A stretch of 64,000 nucleotides of DNA from Sutcliffiella sp. FSL R7-0096 (GTDB taxonomy: Bacteria > Bacillota > Bacilli > Bacillales > Bacillaceae_I). The stretch is from positions 352,001 to 416,000 of the forward strand of contig NZ_CP152003.1 in NCBI RefSeq assembly GCF_038595065.1. The letters are read 5' to 3'. The translations under genes and the position numbers were made by a program. Shown in pieces: positions 1-8,305 of this stretch. Under the pieces are notes generated by a model. That model did no database searches. It worked only from the letters and a program-made list of their open reading frames with translations, and was not told the origin of the DNA. Within the stretch, counting starts at the first letter, position 1. The number at the start of each line of letters is the position of its first letter.

Positions 1-2
1 CG

Positions 3-1589
3 GCACTTGCTCCACCGATCTATACGTTGACGGTGATGATTGCGGTATTGAAGCTTTTCGGTTTTGCGAGGGCATTCAGCCGCTACGGCGAGAGACTATA
101 CTCGCATAGGGCGACCTTTACAATATTAAGTAATCTACGCGTTTCTTTTTATAAAAAAATAGAGCCCCTTGCGCCACAGATTTTTCAGAAGTATCGCAGC
201 GGCGATTTGCTTGCACGGATTGTGGGGGACGTGGAGAGCTTGCAGAATTTCTTTCTTCGCGTATTTTATCCACCGATTGTGCTAGTGCTCATCTTTTTAA
301 GTACGATATTTTTCATTTCGTTTTTCTCTGTGTATTTAGCAGTAGTGATGTTGATCGGACTGATTTTGACAGGCTTTGTGGTACCGGCTATCTTTGCGGT
401 AGGACAACGTCGATTGCAAAATCGTGTCAGGGAAGAGCGAGGGTCGCTTTCTACAGAGGTGACGGAGCTACTTTACGGATTCCGGGATTTGAAAATCTAT
501 CAGCAACTGGAAGGTAAGGAAAAGTTGCTTGCCGATGCTGCAGGTTCTTATGTGGCGGAGCAAGAGCGAGAAGGGAAACAGGCGATGTTCAATCAATCGG
601 TGAACACGTTTATCACGTTGCTTGTTTCATGGACCTTGCTTGCACTTGGAGCCTATCTGACGGTGGAAGGACAGTTTGATGGGCTGTTCCTTGCGATGCT
701 TGTGATGATCTCCTTGACTGTATTTGAAAATGCCGCGCCGATGGCGGTTTTCCCTAATCATTATGAAGATAGCAGACGGGCTGCAGCAAGGCTGAATGAT
801 GTGGTGAGTGTGGAATCGCCAGCCAGGGACGCAACTTTGGGATCAAAGATGGACTTACCAGCAAATAAGGCGTTTTCCTTCCAAATGAGAGATGTTAACT
901 TCCGTTTTCCGGGAGAATCCCGCCTGACATTGGACGGGGTGAGTATCAACTTGCCTGAAGGATCCAAAACGGCAATCGTCGGTCCAAGCGGATCCGGTAA
1001 ATCTACGTTATTACAGCTGCTGTTGAAAATCTATGACGCGGAGAAAGGGATTGTTTCACTGGATGAGTGGGATTATGCTGCAGTGGAGCAGGAGGACCTG
1101 TGGAGCAAAGCGAATGTCGTCATGCAGGAAAACCACTTTTTCTACGGCACGATCAGGGAGAATCTAGCTCTTGCCAAGGATGGACTGGGCGATGAGGAGA
1201 TGCTGGAGGCGTTGGGCGCAGTGAAGCTTGACGGGTTCTCTTTGGATGATGAGGTGTTGGAAAAAGGGGAGAATCTTTCCGGTGGAGAGAAACAACGCCT
1301 AGCGATAGCACGTTCGTTGCTGAAGGCAGAACGCTTGTGGTTGCTGGATGAGCCGACCTCCTCCGTGGATGCTGTGACAGAAGCGACGATTTTGGAGGAG
1401 CTTTTTGAAAAAGCGGCAGATGATACATTGGTGCTCGTAAGTCATCGATTGACTGGCCTGGAGAAGATGGATCGGATCATTGTCATGGAGAATGGCCGTG
1501 TTGTGGAGGCAGGCACGTTTGATGAATTGATGAAGGCGCAAGGTTATTTTTATGAGATGAAAGAGATTGAGAAGAGTGTGTTTATGTAA
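3..1589 (+). CDS. cydC: Thiol/heme ABC exporter subunit CydC, 5'-truncated by window edge
   Basis: C-terminal ~528 residues of an ABC exporter half-transporter; the reading frame is open from base 3, so the true start lies before the window. The first ~250 residues are the membrane domain with long hydrophobic helices, and the opening segment (FARAFSRYGERLYSHRATF) is typical of CydC. The ATPase domain shows Walker A GPSGSGKST, signature LSGGEKQ, Walker B LWLLDEP and the SHR switch histidine. CydDC exports glutathione or cysteine (and affects heme) and is needed to assemble cytochrome bd; in Bacillus cydC is usually in cydABCD, whose other genes would be just upstream. CydC rather than CydD is inferred from the start of the visible part. 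Confidence 0.85.
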   Translation, partial: ALAPPIYTLTVMIAVLKLFGFARAFSRYGERLYSHRATFTILSNLRVSFYKKIEPLAPQIFQKYRSGDLLARIVGDVESLQNFFLRVFYPPIVLVLIFLSTIFFISFFSVYLAVVMLIGLILTGFVVPAIFAVGQRRLQNRVREERGSLSTEVTELLYGFRDLKIYQQLEGKEKLLADAAGSYVAEQEREGKQAMFNQSVNTFITLLVSWTLLALGAYLTVEGQFDGLFLAMLVMISLTVFENAAPMAVFPNHYEDSRRAAARLNDVVSVESPARDATLGSKMDLPANKAFSFQMRDVNFRFPGESRLTLDGVSINLPEGSKTAIVGPSGSGKSTLLQLLLKIYDAEKGIVSLDEWDYAAVEQEDLWSKANVVMQENHFFYGTIRENLALAKDGLGDEEMLEALGAVKLDGFSLDDEVLEKGENLSGGEKQRLAIARSLLKAERLWLLDEPTSSVDAVTEATILEELFEKAADDTLVLVSHRLTGLEKMDRIIVMENGRVVEAGTFDELMKAQGYFYEMKEIEKSVFM

Positions 1590-1611
1590 GTTGGGGGCTT
1601 TGTTTTGATCT

Positions 1612-1650
1612 GGCCGTCTGGGGAGAATTGCTGATCCTTGGACGGCTATA
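1612..1650 (+). terminator. Possible terminator after cydC
   Basis: GGCCGTC and GACGGCT arms about 22 bases apart, followed by the T-rich run TATATTTTATA, 20 bases after the cydC stop. The loop is long, so this is a weak call. Confidence 0.35.
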
Positions 1651-1703
1651 TTTTATATTGGATGGGGGCGAAGGGGCTGGTTGGGATTGGCGGAAAAATG
1701 AAA

Positions 1704-1912
1704 TGTCCGAAGTTTTTCTGATCTTGTCCGAAGATTTGGCGGAGTTGTCCGAAGATTCGAGAAAGTTGTCCAAAGTTTTGGGATTCTTGTCCGAACCAAA
1801 TTTTCAATTGTCCAAACGCCGCCCACTCTTGTCCGAACAAGCTATGGCAAATGTCCGAACCCCCATCCCAAAAGCATATTAAGTGTACGAACCCATGAAA
1901 TAGTTGTCCGAA
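1704..1912 (+). repeat. 21-bp phased array, core TTGTCCGAA (array 1)
   Basis: Ten copies of the core TGTCCGAA (variants TGTCCAAA, TGTACGAA) start at 1704, 1725, 1746, 1767, 1788, 1809, 1830, 1852, 1884 and 1905. Spacing is 21 bp, with one 22 and one 32 before the last pair. The 12 bases between cores vary. The array fills the region between cydC and the convergent PepSY gene. The 21-bp period equals seven codons, so it opens spurious frames with a FGQ-like heptad on the opposite strand. The same architecture recurs at 12889-13094 and 28567-28773. I do not recognise the family. Confidence 0.85.
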
Positions 1913-2050
1913 TGCTTTTTCACAATCTTAAAATCCCACAAATCCCCCCAATATCAGCATAATACAAACATTCAAAAGACTAATTTGCCAAAAACCCTTC
2001 ATAAAAAACATGCCCGGGGAGCTACAACACCCCAGATTTTACCCGACCTC

Positions 2051-2080
2051 AAAAAAGCAGCCCCATCAAAGGGCTGCCCT
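2051..2080 (-). terminator. Rho-independent terminator of the PepSY gene
   Basis: On the minus strand GCAGCCC, a 7-base loop and GGGCTGC are followed by TTTTTT, ten bases beyond the stop codon of the minus-strand PepSY gene. Confidence 0.8.
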
Positions 2081-2090
2081 CATCAAACCA

Positions 2091-2687
2091 TTAATCATCC
2101 CACTCTACATACAACACTTTTCCTGTAATGGCATCAATATAGACCGTTACATCTTCATCGTCGCCATTTTGAAAGTTTTCAATTTCCACTTCATACACAA
2201 GCTTTCCGTTTTCGCGTTCTAGTTCAATATCTTCGAGCTTGCCCGGTACTTCCTTCTTTGCGATGCCTATGGCCTCACCGATGGAGATCACGGCTTCATT
2301 CGCTCCAGCGTCCTCAGCCTTCCCGTTTCCACCAGTAGTGGATGCTTTTTTACCCCTACGCTCATCTCTTTCTTCCTTGATGATCTCGCCATTCGAGGCA
2401 TCCACCTTGAAATCAAACTCGTATTCATCGTTTTTCACTTCGATTTCATAAACAAGACGCCCATTCTCGCGATCTTTCTCGGCTTCCTTGATAACGCCAT
2501 TTTCCACCTTCGCCAATACGATATCAGATGCTTCGGATAATGTGATGCCGGTCTTTTCTTCAGTCGGAGTGGCAACCTGGACCTGTTTCAAGTTTTCCTT
2601 TGTGTCCTCGTTCTTTAATGTTTCTGCTCCTACGCTGATTCCTCCGATAAGTACGGCTCCTGCTATCACTGCTGTGAAAATTTTCAT
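2091..2687 (-). CDS. Secreted two-PepSY-domain protein
   Basis: 198-residue protein. The ATG at 2687 is preceded by AAGGAGG at good spacing; the longer frame to 2774 has no such site. Residues 1-22 form a signal peptide or N-terminal anchor. Two PepSY domains follow (about 46-108 and 131-198), each with the acidic ENGxLVYExE strand and a DAxxGxI/V turn, separated by a Gly/Lys-rich linker. PepSY domains are thought to inhibit or modulate proteases near the cell surface. It lies 117 bp beyond another PepSY gene and the histidine kinase, as ykoI lies beside ykoGH in B. subtilis, so it may be an output or modulator of that system; this role is inferred. Confidence 0.75.
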   Translation of the reverse strand: MKIFTAVIAGAVLIGGISVGAETLKNEDTKENLKQVQVATPTEEKTGITLSEASDIVLAKVENGVIKEAEKDRENGRLVYEIEVKNDEYEFDFKVDASNGEIIKEERDERRGKKASTTGGNGKAEDAGANEAVISIGEAIGIAKKEVPGKLEDIELERENGKLVYEVEIENFQNGDDEDVTVYIDAITGKVLYVEWDD

Positions 2688-2804
2688 TGTGAATTCCTCC
2701 TTGAAATGTTGTTTGTTTCGCTTGCTACACTTACATAATAGCCAGCCAACATTAATAGAAAAGGAGGAAAACATTAAAAAATCTTAATGAAACTTCTGTT
2801 TATC

Positions 2805-3368
2805 TTAATCCCATGTCAAGGACAGGATTTCACCTGTATAAGCATTGATGATGATGGTTGCCTCCGAATCCTCATCCACTTCGATTTCGACTTCATATAC
2901 CTTGACGCCATTATCTTCATCAAGCTCCACATCATCCACTTTACCTGGCACTTCGTTTAAGGCGATTTCAATGGCTTCATCCCTGCTAAGCATGCTTGGA
3001 GCGGGCTTCTCCTCTGCGGGATCTTGGGGCTCTTCGCCACCTGGCTCCTGTTTCCCTGAGCCAGGTTCTCCTCCACCGGCATCCTCTTTACGGTTCATGA
3101 GTTTCAACGAGGTGATCTCTCGTGATCGGCCATCCACCATCAGCTGATATTCCCCCATGTCATTTTCCATGAACACTTCAAAGGATTCCTCTTTTTGTTG
3201 CATGGAGGTAATGATGCTGCCCCTATATTGGCTTTCCACCAGCTCCCGTACTTCCGCTTCTGAAGCCAAGGCCTCCGTCTTGTTAAAAAAAAGATAGAAG
3301 AGCGCAATCCCTGAAAGTACCACAAAAGCGCCAGTGATTAGAATCAGGAACCGTTTCTTATTTTTCAT
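2805..3368 (-). CDS. Membrane-anchored PepSY protein
   Basis: 187 residues: one N-terminal membrane helix (about 7-28), a divergent first PepSY-like region (about 35-90), a Gly/Pro/Glu linker (about 95-125), and a clear C-terminal PepSY domain ending NAYTGEILSLTWD. Its ATG overlaps the stop of the upstream histidine kinase by four bases (ATGA), so the two are translationally coupled and the protein probably works with the kinase, for example by sensing or modulating an envelope signal. This resembles the YkoI position in B. subtilis ykoGHI. No further function can be read from the sequence. Confidence 0.75.
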   Translation of the reverse strand: MKNKKRFLILITGAFVVLSGIALFYLFFNKTEALASEAEVRELVESQYRGSIITSMQQKEESFEVFMENDMGEYQLMVDGRSREITSLKLMNRKEDAGGGEPGSGKQEPGGEEPQDPAEEKPAPSMLSRDEAIEIALNEVPGKVDDVELDEDNGVKVYEVEIEVDEDSEATIIINAYTGEILSLTWD

Positions 3369-4735
3369 TCTCGTTCACTGTCCTTTCCCTTGGGCAATGT
3401 CACTTTCACGGTCGTACCTTTTCCTTCCACACTTGTAAAGTCGATCCTTCCTTGGTGTGCGTCCACAATCTGCTTGGCGATGGAAAGACCAAGCCCTGCA
3501 CCACCTGACTCGCGGTTTCTGGCTTTATCGACCCGGTAAAAGCGGTCAAAGACTTTGTCCAGGTCCTCTTTCGGGATCCCCATCCCTTTATCCCGTACAG
3601 AGAAGTAGCAGTTGCCAGCCGTCTCGCCAAGCTCCAACTCTACTTCTGCTTCACTATATTTCCGCGCGTTATCCAAAAGAATATAAAGTAACTGTTTTAT
3701 TTTATTGGTGTCTGCCAAAACAGAAGATGTTAGTCCACCATCCATTAGCCTGATTTCCCTGTTAAAAGAAACCTCCATGTTGTGTGCTGCTTGCTTGCAG
3801 AGGTCTTGCAGATCGACCGTTTCTTTTTTTAGCACCATATCATTATCCGCATTGGCCAGTTGCAGCATCTGCTCGGTCATTTCCTTCATCCGGATCGATT
3901 CGGAGTAGATGGCGTCCACCGATTCCTCCAATAGCTCAGGCTTTTTCATGCCCCAGCGTTTGAGCATGCTGGCATAGCTCTCGATTACCGTTAGTGGCGT
4001 CTTCAATTCATGGGAGGCATCGGAAACGAACTGCTGTTGTTTTTGATAGTTTTTCTCGAGGATATCAATCATCTGGTTGAACGTGTTGCCCATTGTATAA
4101 AGCTCATCCTTGGAAGTGCCCTCAAGTCGCAGCTTCTGATAATCCCCGGTCTGCTGGATCTGCTTCATCGTTTTCGTCATGGCATGAATCGGGGTCAAAA
4201 TGATCCGGCTCAATACGTTTCCGAAAAATAAGGCAGGAATCAAGATGATAACCGAAGCGAGCAGTAGCACGATAAGCAGGGTGTTGATCGTTCGTTTGGA
4301 ATCCTCCAGCTTTTCTGTGACCTCCAGCATCACGATGTTTCCGTCCGTCCATATCAACGGGTAGGAAACGACCGCATATGGAGTGCCTTCCAATGTTCGA
4401 ACGGTGGAAAACTGCTGATTCTGAAACTTAGTGGGAACCAACCTCATATCGTACTCCTTGGCACTGTTGGCAACAGAGGTATTCTCTTCTGTCACGATAC
4501 GGATCATTCCGTTAGGAGGGAGGTAGGCATTGAGCAGGGAGCTGAAATCCGTTTCGTTCTCGCTTATCGCCCTGTTCACGGCCGCTGTCACTGACTCGGC
4601 ATGATCCCTGACCCGGTTCAGGTCATTGTCCAGAATGTTTTTTTGGAAAAGAAAATAGATGGCCCCGTTAACTAGAAGCAACATGATGACGAGCCATACG
4701 GTGGAAAACAAGAGAATTTTGCTTTTTATTTTCAT
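3365..4735 (-). CDS. Sensor histidine kinase, YkoH-like
   Basis: 456 residues. Membrane helices at about 7-29 and 150-175 flank an extracellular sensor of ~120 residues; a HAMP linker follows (about 177-230). The H-box is SDASHELKTPL with phospho-acceptor His242, then N-box LLYILLDNARKY, G1 DKGMGIP, F-box and G2 GLGLSIAK. It autophosphorylates and passes phosphate to the regulator encoded 7 bp upstream. The downstream gene is a PepSY protein overlapping by four bases. That order (regulator, kinase, PepSY) is the ykoGHI order of B. subtilis. The signal is unknown. Confidence 0.85.
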   Translation of the reverse strand: MKIKSKILLFSTVWLVIMLLLVNGAIYFLFQKNILDNDLNRVRDHAESVTAAVNRAISENETDFSSLLNAYLPPNGMIRIVTEENTSVANSAKEYDMRLVPTKFQNQQFSTVRTLEGTPYAVVSYPLIWTDGNIVMLEVTEKLEDSKRTINTLLIVLLLASVIILIPALFFGNVLSRIILTPIHAMTKTMKQIQQTGDYQKLRLEGTSKDELYTMGNTFNQMIDILEKNYQKQQQFVSDASHELKTPLTVIESYASMLKRWGMKKPELLEESVDAIYSESIRMKEMTEQMLQLANADNDMVLKKETVDLQDLCKQAAHNMEVSFNREIRLMDGGLTSSVLADTNKIKQLLYILLDNARKYSEAEVELELGETAGNCYFSVRDKGMGIPKEDLDKVFDRFYRVDKARNRESGGAGLGLSIAKQIVDAHQGRIDFTSVEGKGTTVKVTLPKGKDSERE

Positions 4736-4742
4736 CTGCCTG

Positions 4743-5411
4743 CTACTCCTTTAATCGGTATCCGACACCGCGGACAGTCAAGAGCACATCTGAGATGTCC
4801 AGCTTTTTCCGAAGATGCCTGATGTAAACGTCGACGATATTGGTGTCCCCGTAATAATCAAAGCCCCATACCCGGTTGAGGATTTGTTCGCGATTCAGTG
4901 CCTGTCCTTTGTTTTCGATAAAGTAGACAAGAAGGTCGAACTCTTTGGGAGTCAGGTCCACTTGTTCTTCGCCACGGAGGACCTCGCGTGTTTTTTCATT
5001 AACGGTCCAGTCTTGGACATTCAAGACACTGGAATGCTCAGATTTTACCTGTACCATTCGCAGGGAGGCCCTTACTCTTGCCAAAAGCTCCTCTATTTCA
5101 AAAGGCTTTGTCACATAATCGTTTGCTCCAAGATCGAGACCGCTTACTTTATCGGGGATGGAATTGCGGGCGGTCAATAGAATGACAGGAGTGTTTGGAT
5201 CGGCAGTGCGGATCCTCCTCAATACTTCTAAACCGCTCAATTCCGGCAGCATCACATCAAGCAACACCAAGTCCCAATTCTGCTCTTTGAATTTTTCCAA
5301 GCCACTGGTGCCAGTAAATGCAGCGTCCGTCTCATAGCCCTCATGCTCGAGCTCCAGTTGAAGGACACGGGCAATCTTTTTTTCGTCTTCAATGATCAGT
5401 ATGTTAGCCAT
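4743..5411 (-). CDS. OmpR-family response regulator, YkoG-like
   Basis: 222 residues from the ATG at 5411 (GGGAG eight bases upstream; a GTG five codons earlier is possible). The receiver domain has acidic pair IEDE, phospho-acceptor Asp52 in LVLLDVMLP, a conserved Thr in LLTA and the KPF lysine. The C-terminal winged helix (about 125-222) has the OmpR features PKEFDLLVYF and DVYIRHLRKKL. It is the DNA-binding output partner of the adjacent histidine kinase and is first in a minus-strand operon with the kinase and PepSY genes. Confidence 0.88.
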   Translation of the reverse strand: MANILIIEDEKKIARVLQLELEHEGYETDAAFTGTSGLEKFKEQNWDLVLLDVMLPELSGLEVLRRIRTADPNTPVILLTARNSIPDKVSGLDLGANDYVTKPFEIEELLARVRASLRMVQVKSEHSSVLNVQDWTVNEKTREVLRGEEQVDLTPKEFDLLVYFIENKGQALNREQILNRVWGFDYYGDTNIVDVYIRHLRKKLDISDVLLTVRGVGYRLKE

Positions 5412-5493
5412 CGCATAATCTCCCACTCTCTACATAGGATTCTTTTGATTTCTTTATAACATAGGTAGTCGCTTGTTTCCTAATATAATTACA

Positions 5494-5523
5494 TTGACGT
5501 GTATTGGGTAAGGGTAGTATAGT
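5494..5523 (+). promoter_or_regulatory. Sigma-A promoter of the ABC exporter
   Basis: TTGACG (5494-5499), an 18-base spacer and TATAGT (5518-5523). The expected start point near 5530 abuts the Fur box at 5532. Confidence 0.55.
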
Positions 5524-5531
5524 AGAATGTA

Positions 5532-5551
5532 AATGATAATGATTATCATTA
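5532..5551 (+). promoter_or_regulatory. Fur box
   Basis: AATGATAATGATTATCATTA contains the perfect 7-1-7 inverted repeat TGATAAT-N-ATTATCA that defines Fur boxes in Bacillus. It lies just after the -10 element, where bound Fur would block initiation, so the following ABC exporter should be iron-repressed. The match is seen; regulation is inferred. Confidence 0.8.
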
Positions 5552-5608
5552 GGGGGTCGAAGAAAAAAGGCACGATTACATAACTATTTGGAAAAGGGTG
5601 TGGAAGTA

Positions 5609-7318
5609 TTGGTACGACGGTTTTTCTCTTACTATAAGCCATATAAGTGGCTGTTCATTTTGGATTTTTCCTGCGCCGTCTTGGTAGGGTTGCTGGAGCT
5701 TGCTTTTCCGATTGCCGTTAACCAGGTAATTGATAAGCTGTTGCCACAACAGAATTGGACGGTGATTGTTTGGGCCTGCATCGGGTTGCTAGCCATCTAT
5801 GCGATCAATACCTGCCTACATTATATTGTTACCTATTGGGGACATATGCTTGGGATCAATATTGAAACCGACATGCGCAGGAAGCTATTTCAGCACATGC
5901 AGAAGCTGTCATTCGGCTATTATGACAATAATAAAACAGGGCACTCCATTTCCAGGCTCACCAAGGACCTAGAAGAGATCGGAGAAGTTGCCCACCATGG
6001 ACCTGAGGATGTTTTTGTGGCATTGATGACCCTTATAGGGGCGTTTTTCATCATGCTCGCCATCAATTGGAAGCTTGCCATTCTATCATTTTTGGTCATA
6101 CCGCTTCTGATGATCCTAGCCATCCATTTTAATAAAAAAATGACACGAACATTCCGCAGAATGTTCAGTGACGTGGCAGAGATTAATGCAAGAGTGGAGG
6201 ATAGCATCGGAGGAATCCGCGTGGTGCAGGCTTTTGCTAACGAAAAACATGAACAGAAGCAATTTGCGGTGAATAATGAAAGCTACCGTTCTACAAAACT
6301 AGCTTCGTATAAAATCATGGCCCAGAATGTCACGGCAAACTACATGCTGATGCGACTTGTGACGTTATTTACCTTGTTGTTTGGGACCTTCTTCGTCATT
6401 CGCGGGGAGCTTAGCTACGGGGAGTTTGTCGCATTCATCCTTCTTTCAAATATATTACTAGGACCTATTCAGAAAATAAATGCGGTAATCGAAAGTTATC
6501 CAAAAGGGATTGCCGGGTTTAAACGTTACACAGAGATCATGGACACCGAACCAGATATTGCAGATGCGCCAGGTGCGGTCCATGCCGATCTTGAAGGGGA
6601 GATTCATTACCGAAATGTATCGTTTGGCTATGAAGGCAACGAGAGAGTATTGAGAAACATCAACCTCACCGTCAGGGCAGGGGAAACGGTCGCGATTGTT
6701 GGTCCATCAGGTGCCGGAAAAACAACGCTTTGCAGTCTTTTGCCAAGGTTCTATGAACTAGAGGAAGGCAGCATCCTCATTGACGGCTATGATACGCGGG
6801 AATTGAAGCTCGAATCCTTACGAAGCCAAATAGGCATCGTGCAGCAGGATGTTTTTCTCTTTTCAGGAACCATCCGAGAGAATATTGCATACGGAAAACT
6901 TGAAGCCACAGATGAAGAAATCATGGAGGCGGCAAGACGCTCCCAGCTTGATGAATTCATTTCCACTCAACCACAGGGACTTGATACAGTCATTGGGGAA
7001 CGAGGGGTGAAATTATCTGGCGGTCAAAAGCAACGCCTTGCCATTTCACGGATCTTCCTCAAAAATCCACCGATCCTTATACTCGATGAAGCGACATCTG
7101 CTCTAGATACGGAAACAGAACGCGCTATCCAGGGGTCGTTGACGGAGCTTTCCAAAGACCGGACAACGCTTGTCATCGCCCATCGTCTGGCCACCATCAA
7201 AAATGCAGACCGCATTATGGTCGTGACCAAGGATGGCATCGCAGAACAGGGCCGACATGAGGAACTGATTGAGGCAGAGGGGATCTATAGCAGATTGCAC
7301 CAAGCACAATTTGGTTAA
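5609..7318 (+). CDS. Fur-controlled ABC exporter (fused membrane and ATPase domains), YgaD/MsbA type
   Basis: 569 residues from the TTG at 5609 (AAAAGGG about 10 bases upstream; the frame is open from a TTG at 5588). The N-terminal six-helix membrane domain (about 10-310) begins RRFFSYYKPYKWLF, as in YgaD-type exporters. The ATPase domain (about 330-569) has Walker A GPSGAGKTT, Q-loop, KLSGGQKQR, ILDEATSALD and a switch His in IAHRL. It would work as a homodimer exporting lipid, drug or small molecule. The consensus Fur box in its promoter suggests a role in iron limitation such as siderophore export, but no siderophore genes are in the window. Confidence 0.85.
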   Translation: MVRRFFSYYKPYKWLFILDFSCAVLVGLLELAFPIAVNQVIDKLLPQQNWTVIVWACIGLLAIYAINTCLHYIVTYWGHMLGINIETDMRRKLFQHMQKLSFGYYDNNKTGHSISRLTKDLEEIGEVAHHGPEDVFVALMTLIGAFFIMLAINWKLAILSFLVIPLLMILAIHFNKKMTRTFRRMFSDVAEINARVEDSIGGIRVVQAFANEKHEQKQFAVNNESYRSTKLASYKIMAQNVTANYMLMRLVTLFTLLFGTFFVIRGELSYGEFVAFILLSNILLGPIQKINAVIESYPKGIAGFKRYTEIMDTEPDIADAPGAVHADLEGEIHYRNVSFGYEGNERVLRNINLTVRAGETVAIVGPSGAGKTTLCSLLPRFYELEEGSILIDGYDTRELKLESLRSQIGIVQQDVFLFSGTIRENIAYGKLEATDEEIMEAARRSQLDEFISTQPQGLDTVIGERGVKLSGGQKQRLAISRIFLKNPPILILDEATSALDTETERAIQGSLTELSKDRTTLVIAHRLATIKNADRIMVVTKDGIAEQGRHEELIEAEGIYSRLHQAQFG

Positions 7319-7342
7319 AGACAAGGGAATTTTTGTAAGGGT

Positions 7343-7367
7343 GTTTCAACAGTTTCCACGGGGGAAT
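7343..7367 (+). promoter_or_regulatory. Sigma-B-type promoter of the YflT-like gene
   Basis: GTTTCA (7343-7348), 13 bases, GGGAAT (7362-7367), close to the Bacillus sigma-B pattern GTTTAA-N12-14-GGGTAT. It lies 41 bases before the start codon. Confidence 0.6.
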
Positions 7368-7408
7368 GTATAGAGAAAAGAACTATCATTTTCCTAGGAG
7401 GAACGACA

Positions 7409-7831
7409 ATGAAAAAAACGATATTAGGTGTTTATGATACCGAGAAAAAAGCCAGAAATGTGGTAGAAGGTTTGATTGTTCAAGGGTATCAGGCAGAAGA
7501 GATCGTCATCGTGGCACTAGGTGATTCCCTTGGCTCCGATTATCCATTGGGAACACGAATCGAGAGGATTGAAGCGGAAGAGGACGACTCTATGGTCGAT
7601 AAAATCTTTTTGCCAGATGAAGTGCAGGCACCACAAGGGATCGGCAACAAGCTGCTCGCCCTCGGCCTATCAGATCGTGATGCGCCGATGTATGCAACAG
7701 ATGTGGAGAACGGCAGGATCCTGGTGCTGGTGAATGAAAAGCAGAGCAAGGAAGCAAAAACCATCGAAACTTGTGTGGAAGATCGTGCACAGCAAGGAAT
7801 GCATGCAGCAGGTGTAAGACAGATAGATTGA
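7409..7831 (+). CDS. General stress protein, YflT/GSP17M family
   Basis: 140 residues starting at an ATG after CTAGGAGGA. The N-terminal half (GVYDTEKKARNVVEGL, then GYQAEEIVIVA) is the YflT-type general-stress domain, which recalls a predicted alpha/beta fold of the kind that binds small ligands. B. subtilis YflT is a sigma-B-dependent, heat- and stress-induced protein of unknown biochemical role. Here a sigma-B-like promoter lies upstream and a strong terminator follows, so it is a single-gene unit. It likely acts in the cytoplasm; the mechanism is unknown. Confidence 0.8.
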   Translation: MKKTILGVYDTEKKARNVVEGLIVQGYQAEEIVIVALGDSLGSDYPLGTRIERIEAEEDDSMVDKIFLPDEVQAPQGIGNKLLALGLSDRDAPMYATDVENGRILVLVNEKQSKEAKTIETCVEDRAQQGMHAAGVRQID

Positions 7832-7834
7832 AAA

Positions 7835-7875
7835 AAAGAGGGACGACTCCTTTGACGGGTCGTTCCTCTTTTTTT
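7835..7875 (+). terminator. Rho-independent terminator
   Basis: AAGAGGGACGAC pairs with GTCGTTCCTCTT across a short loop and is followed by seven T. It begins right after the YflT-like stop codon. Confidence 0.88.
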
Positions 7876-7916
7876 AAGGCTCTTTTCTCAAAGATTGTTG
7901 CTATTCACTTCGGCAA
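7876..7916 (+). repeat. A element, left end only (A1)
   Basis: AAGGCTCTTTTCTCAAAG and the next ~20 bases match the left end of the full A elements at 20161, 26820 and 42001. The remainder is missing: the sequence runs straight into a B-type repeat. Confidence 0.65.
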
Positions 7917-8010
7917 TCTTAAGACCCGCAAGCGTTGGGAGGAGGCTCAAGGTCGCCCTTAGGATAAGCGCAGCATTTGTGGAAAGGAACAGCGGTGTTT
8001 AAAAGAACCA
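7917..8010 (+). repeat. B element, partial (B1)
   Basis: Contains AAGACCCGCAAGCG, GGAGGAGGCTCAAGGTCG, GGATAAGCGCAGC and a GGAAAGGAACAGCGG end, matching the right two-thirds of full B elements (for example 32558-32712). Confidence 0.65.
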
Positions 8011-8016
8011 TTCAAT

Positions 8017-8044
8017 AAAAAGACCGGGCGGTATTTGCCCGGTT
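8017..8044 (-). terminator. Terminator-like hairpin, read from yhfW side
   Basis: ACCGGGC-7-GCCCGGT is a perfect stem. On the minus strand it is followed by CTTTTTATT, so it suits the minus-strand yhfW-like gene, from which it is now separated by a B element. A second copy lies at 8257-8283. Confidence 0.6.
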
Positions 8045-8082
8045 TCAGACTGTTGACAAACTATAAACTAGTTAGGTTATCT

Positions 8083-8226
8083 GTTGGAAGAGTTGATCTT
8101 CGTTGCAGGAGCTTCGCTTTCCGCGGGCGGTCCGGGAGCCTCCTCGGGCTAACGCCCTGCGGGGTCTCCCATGTCCCTTCCTCCCGCAGGAGTCTTCGCT
8201 CCTTCCACTGCGATCAACTAGAGAAT
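8083..8226 (-). repeat. B element (B2), reverse orientation
   Basis: On the minus strand it reads CGAAGACTCCTGCGGGAGGA, then GAGACCCCGCAGGGCG, CGAGGAGGCTC and CCGCGGAAAGCGAAGC. It is bracketed by two copies of GACCGGGCGGTATTTGCC (8021 and 8258). Confidence 0.75.
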
Positions 8227-8256
8227 TTCATTATTTTAAGCTTTGTCTACACACTG

Positions 8257-8283
8257 AGACCGGGCGGTATTTGCCTGGTTTAT
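8257..8283 (-). repeat. Second copy of the GACCGGGCGGTATTTGCC hairpin
   Basis: Direct repeat of the 8017-8044 hairpin with one stem change (GCCTGGT for GCCCGGT). The pair brackets the B2 element. Confidence 0.6.
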
Positions 8284-8305
8284 ATTATGGTAAAAAAGAA
8301 TAGTG

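Noticed and set aside
1646-1840. ORF with FGQ heptad repeats, and similar ones at 12976-13248 and 28545-28757
   Set aside because: The 21-bp period is seven codons, so several frames on both strands stay open with a repeating motif. No ribosome sites, and linkers do not show codon-like conservation.
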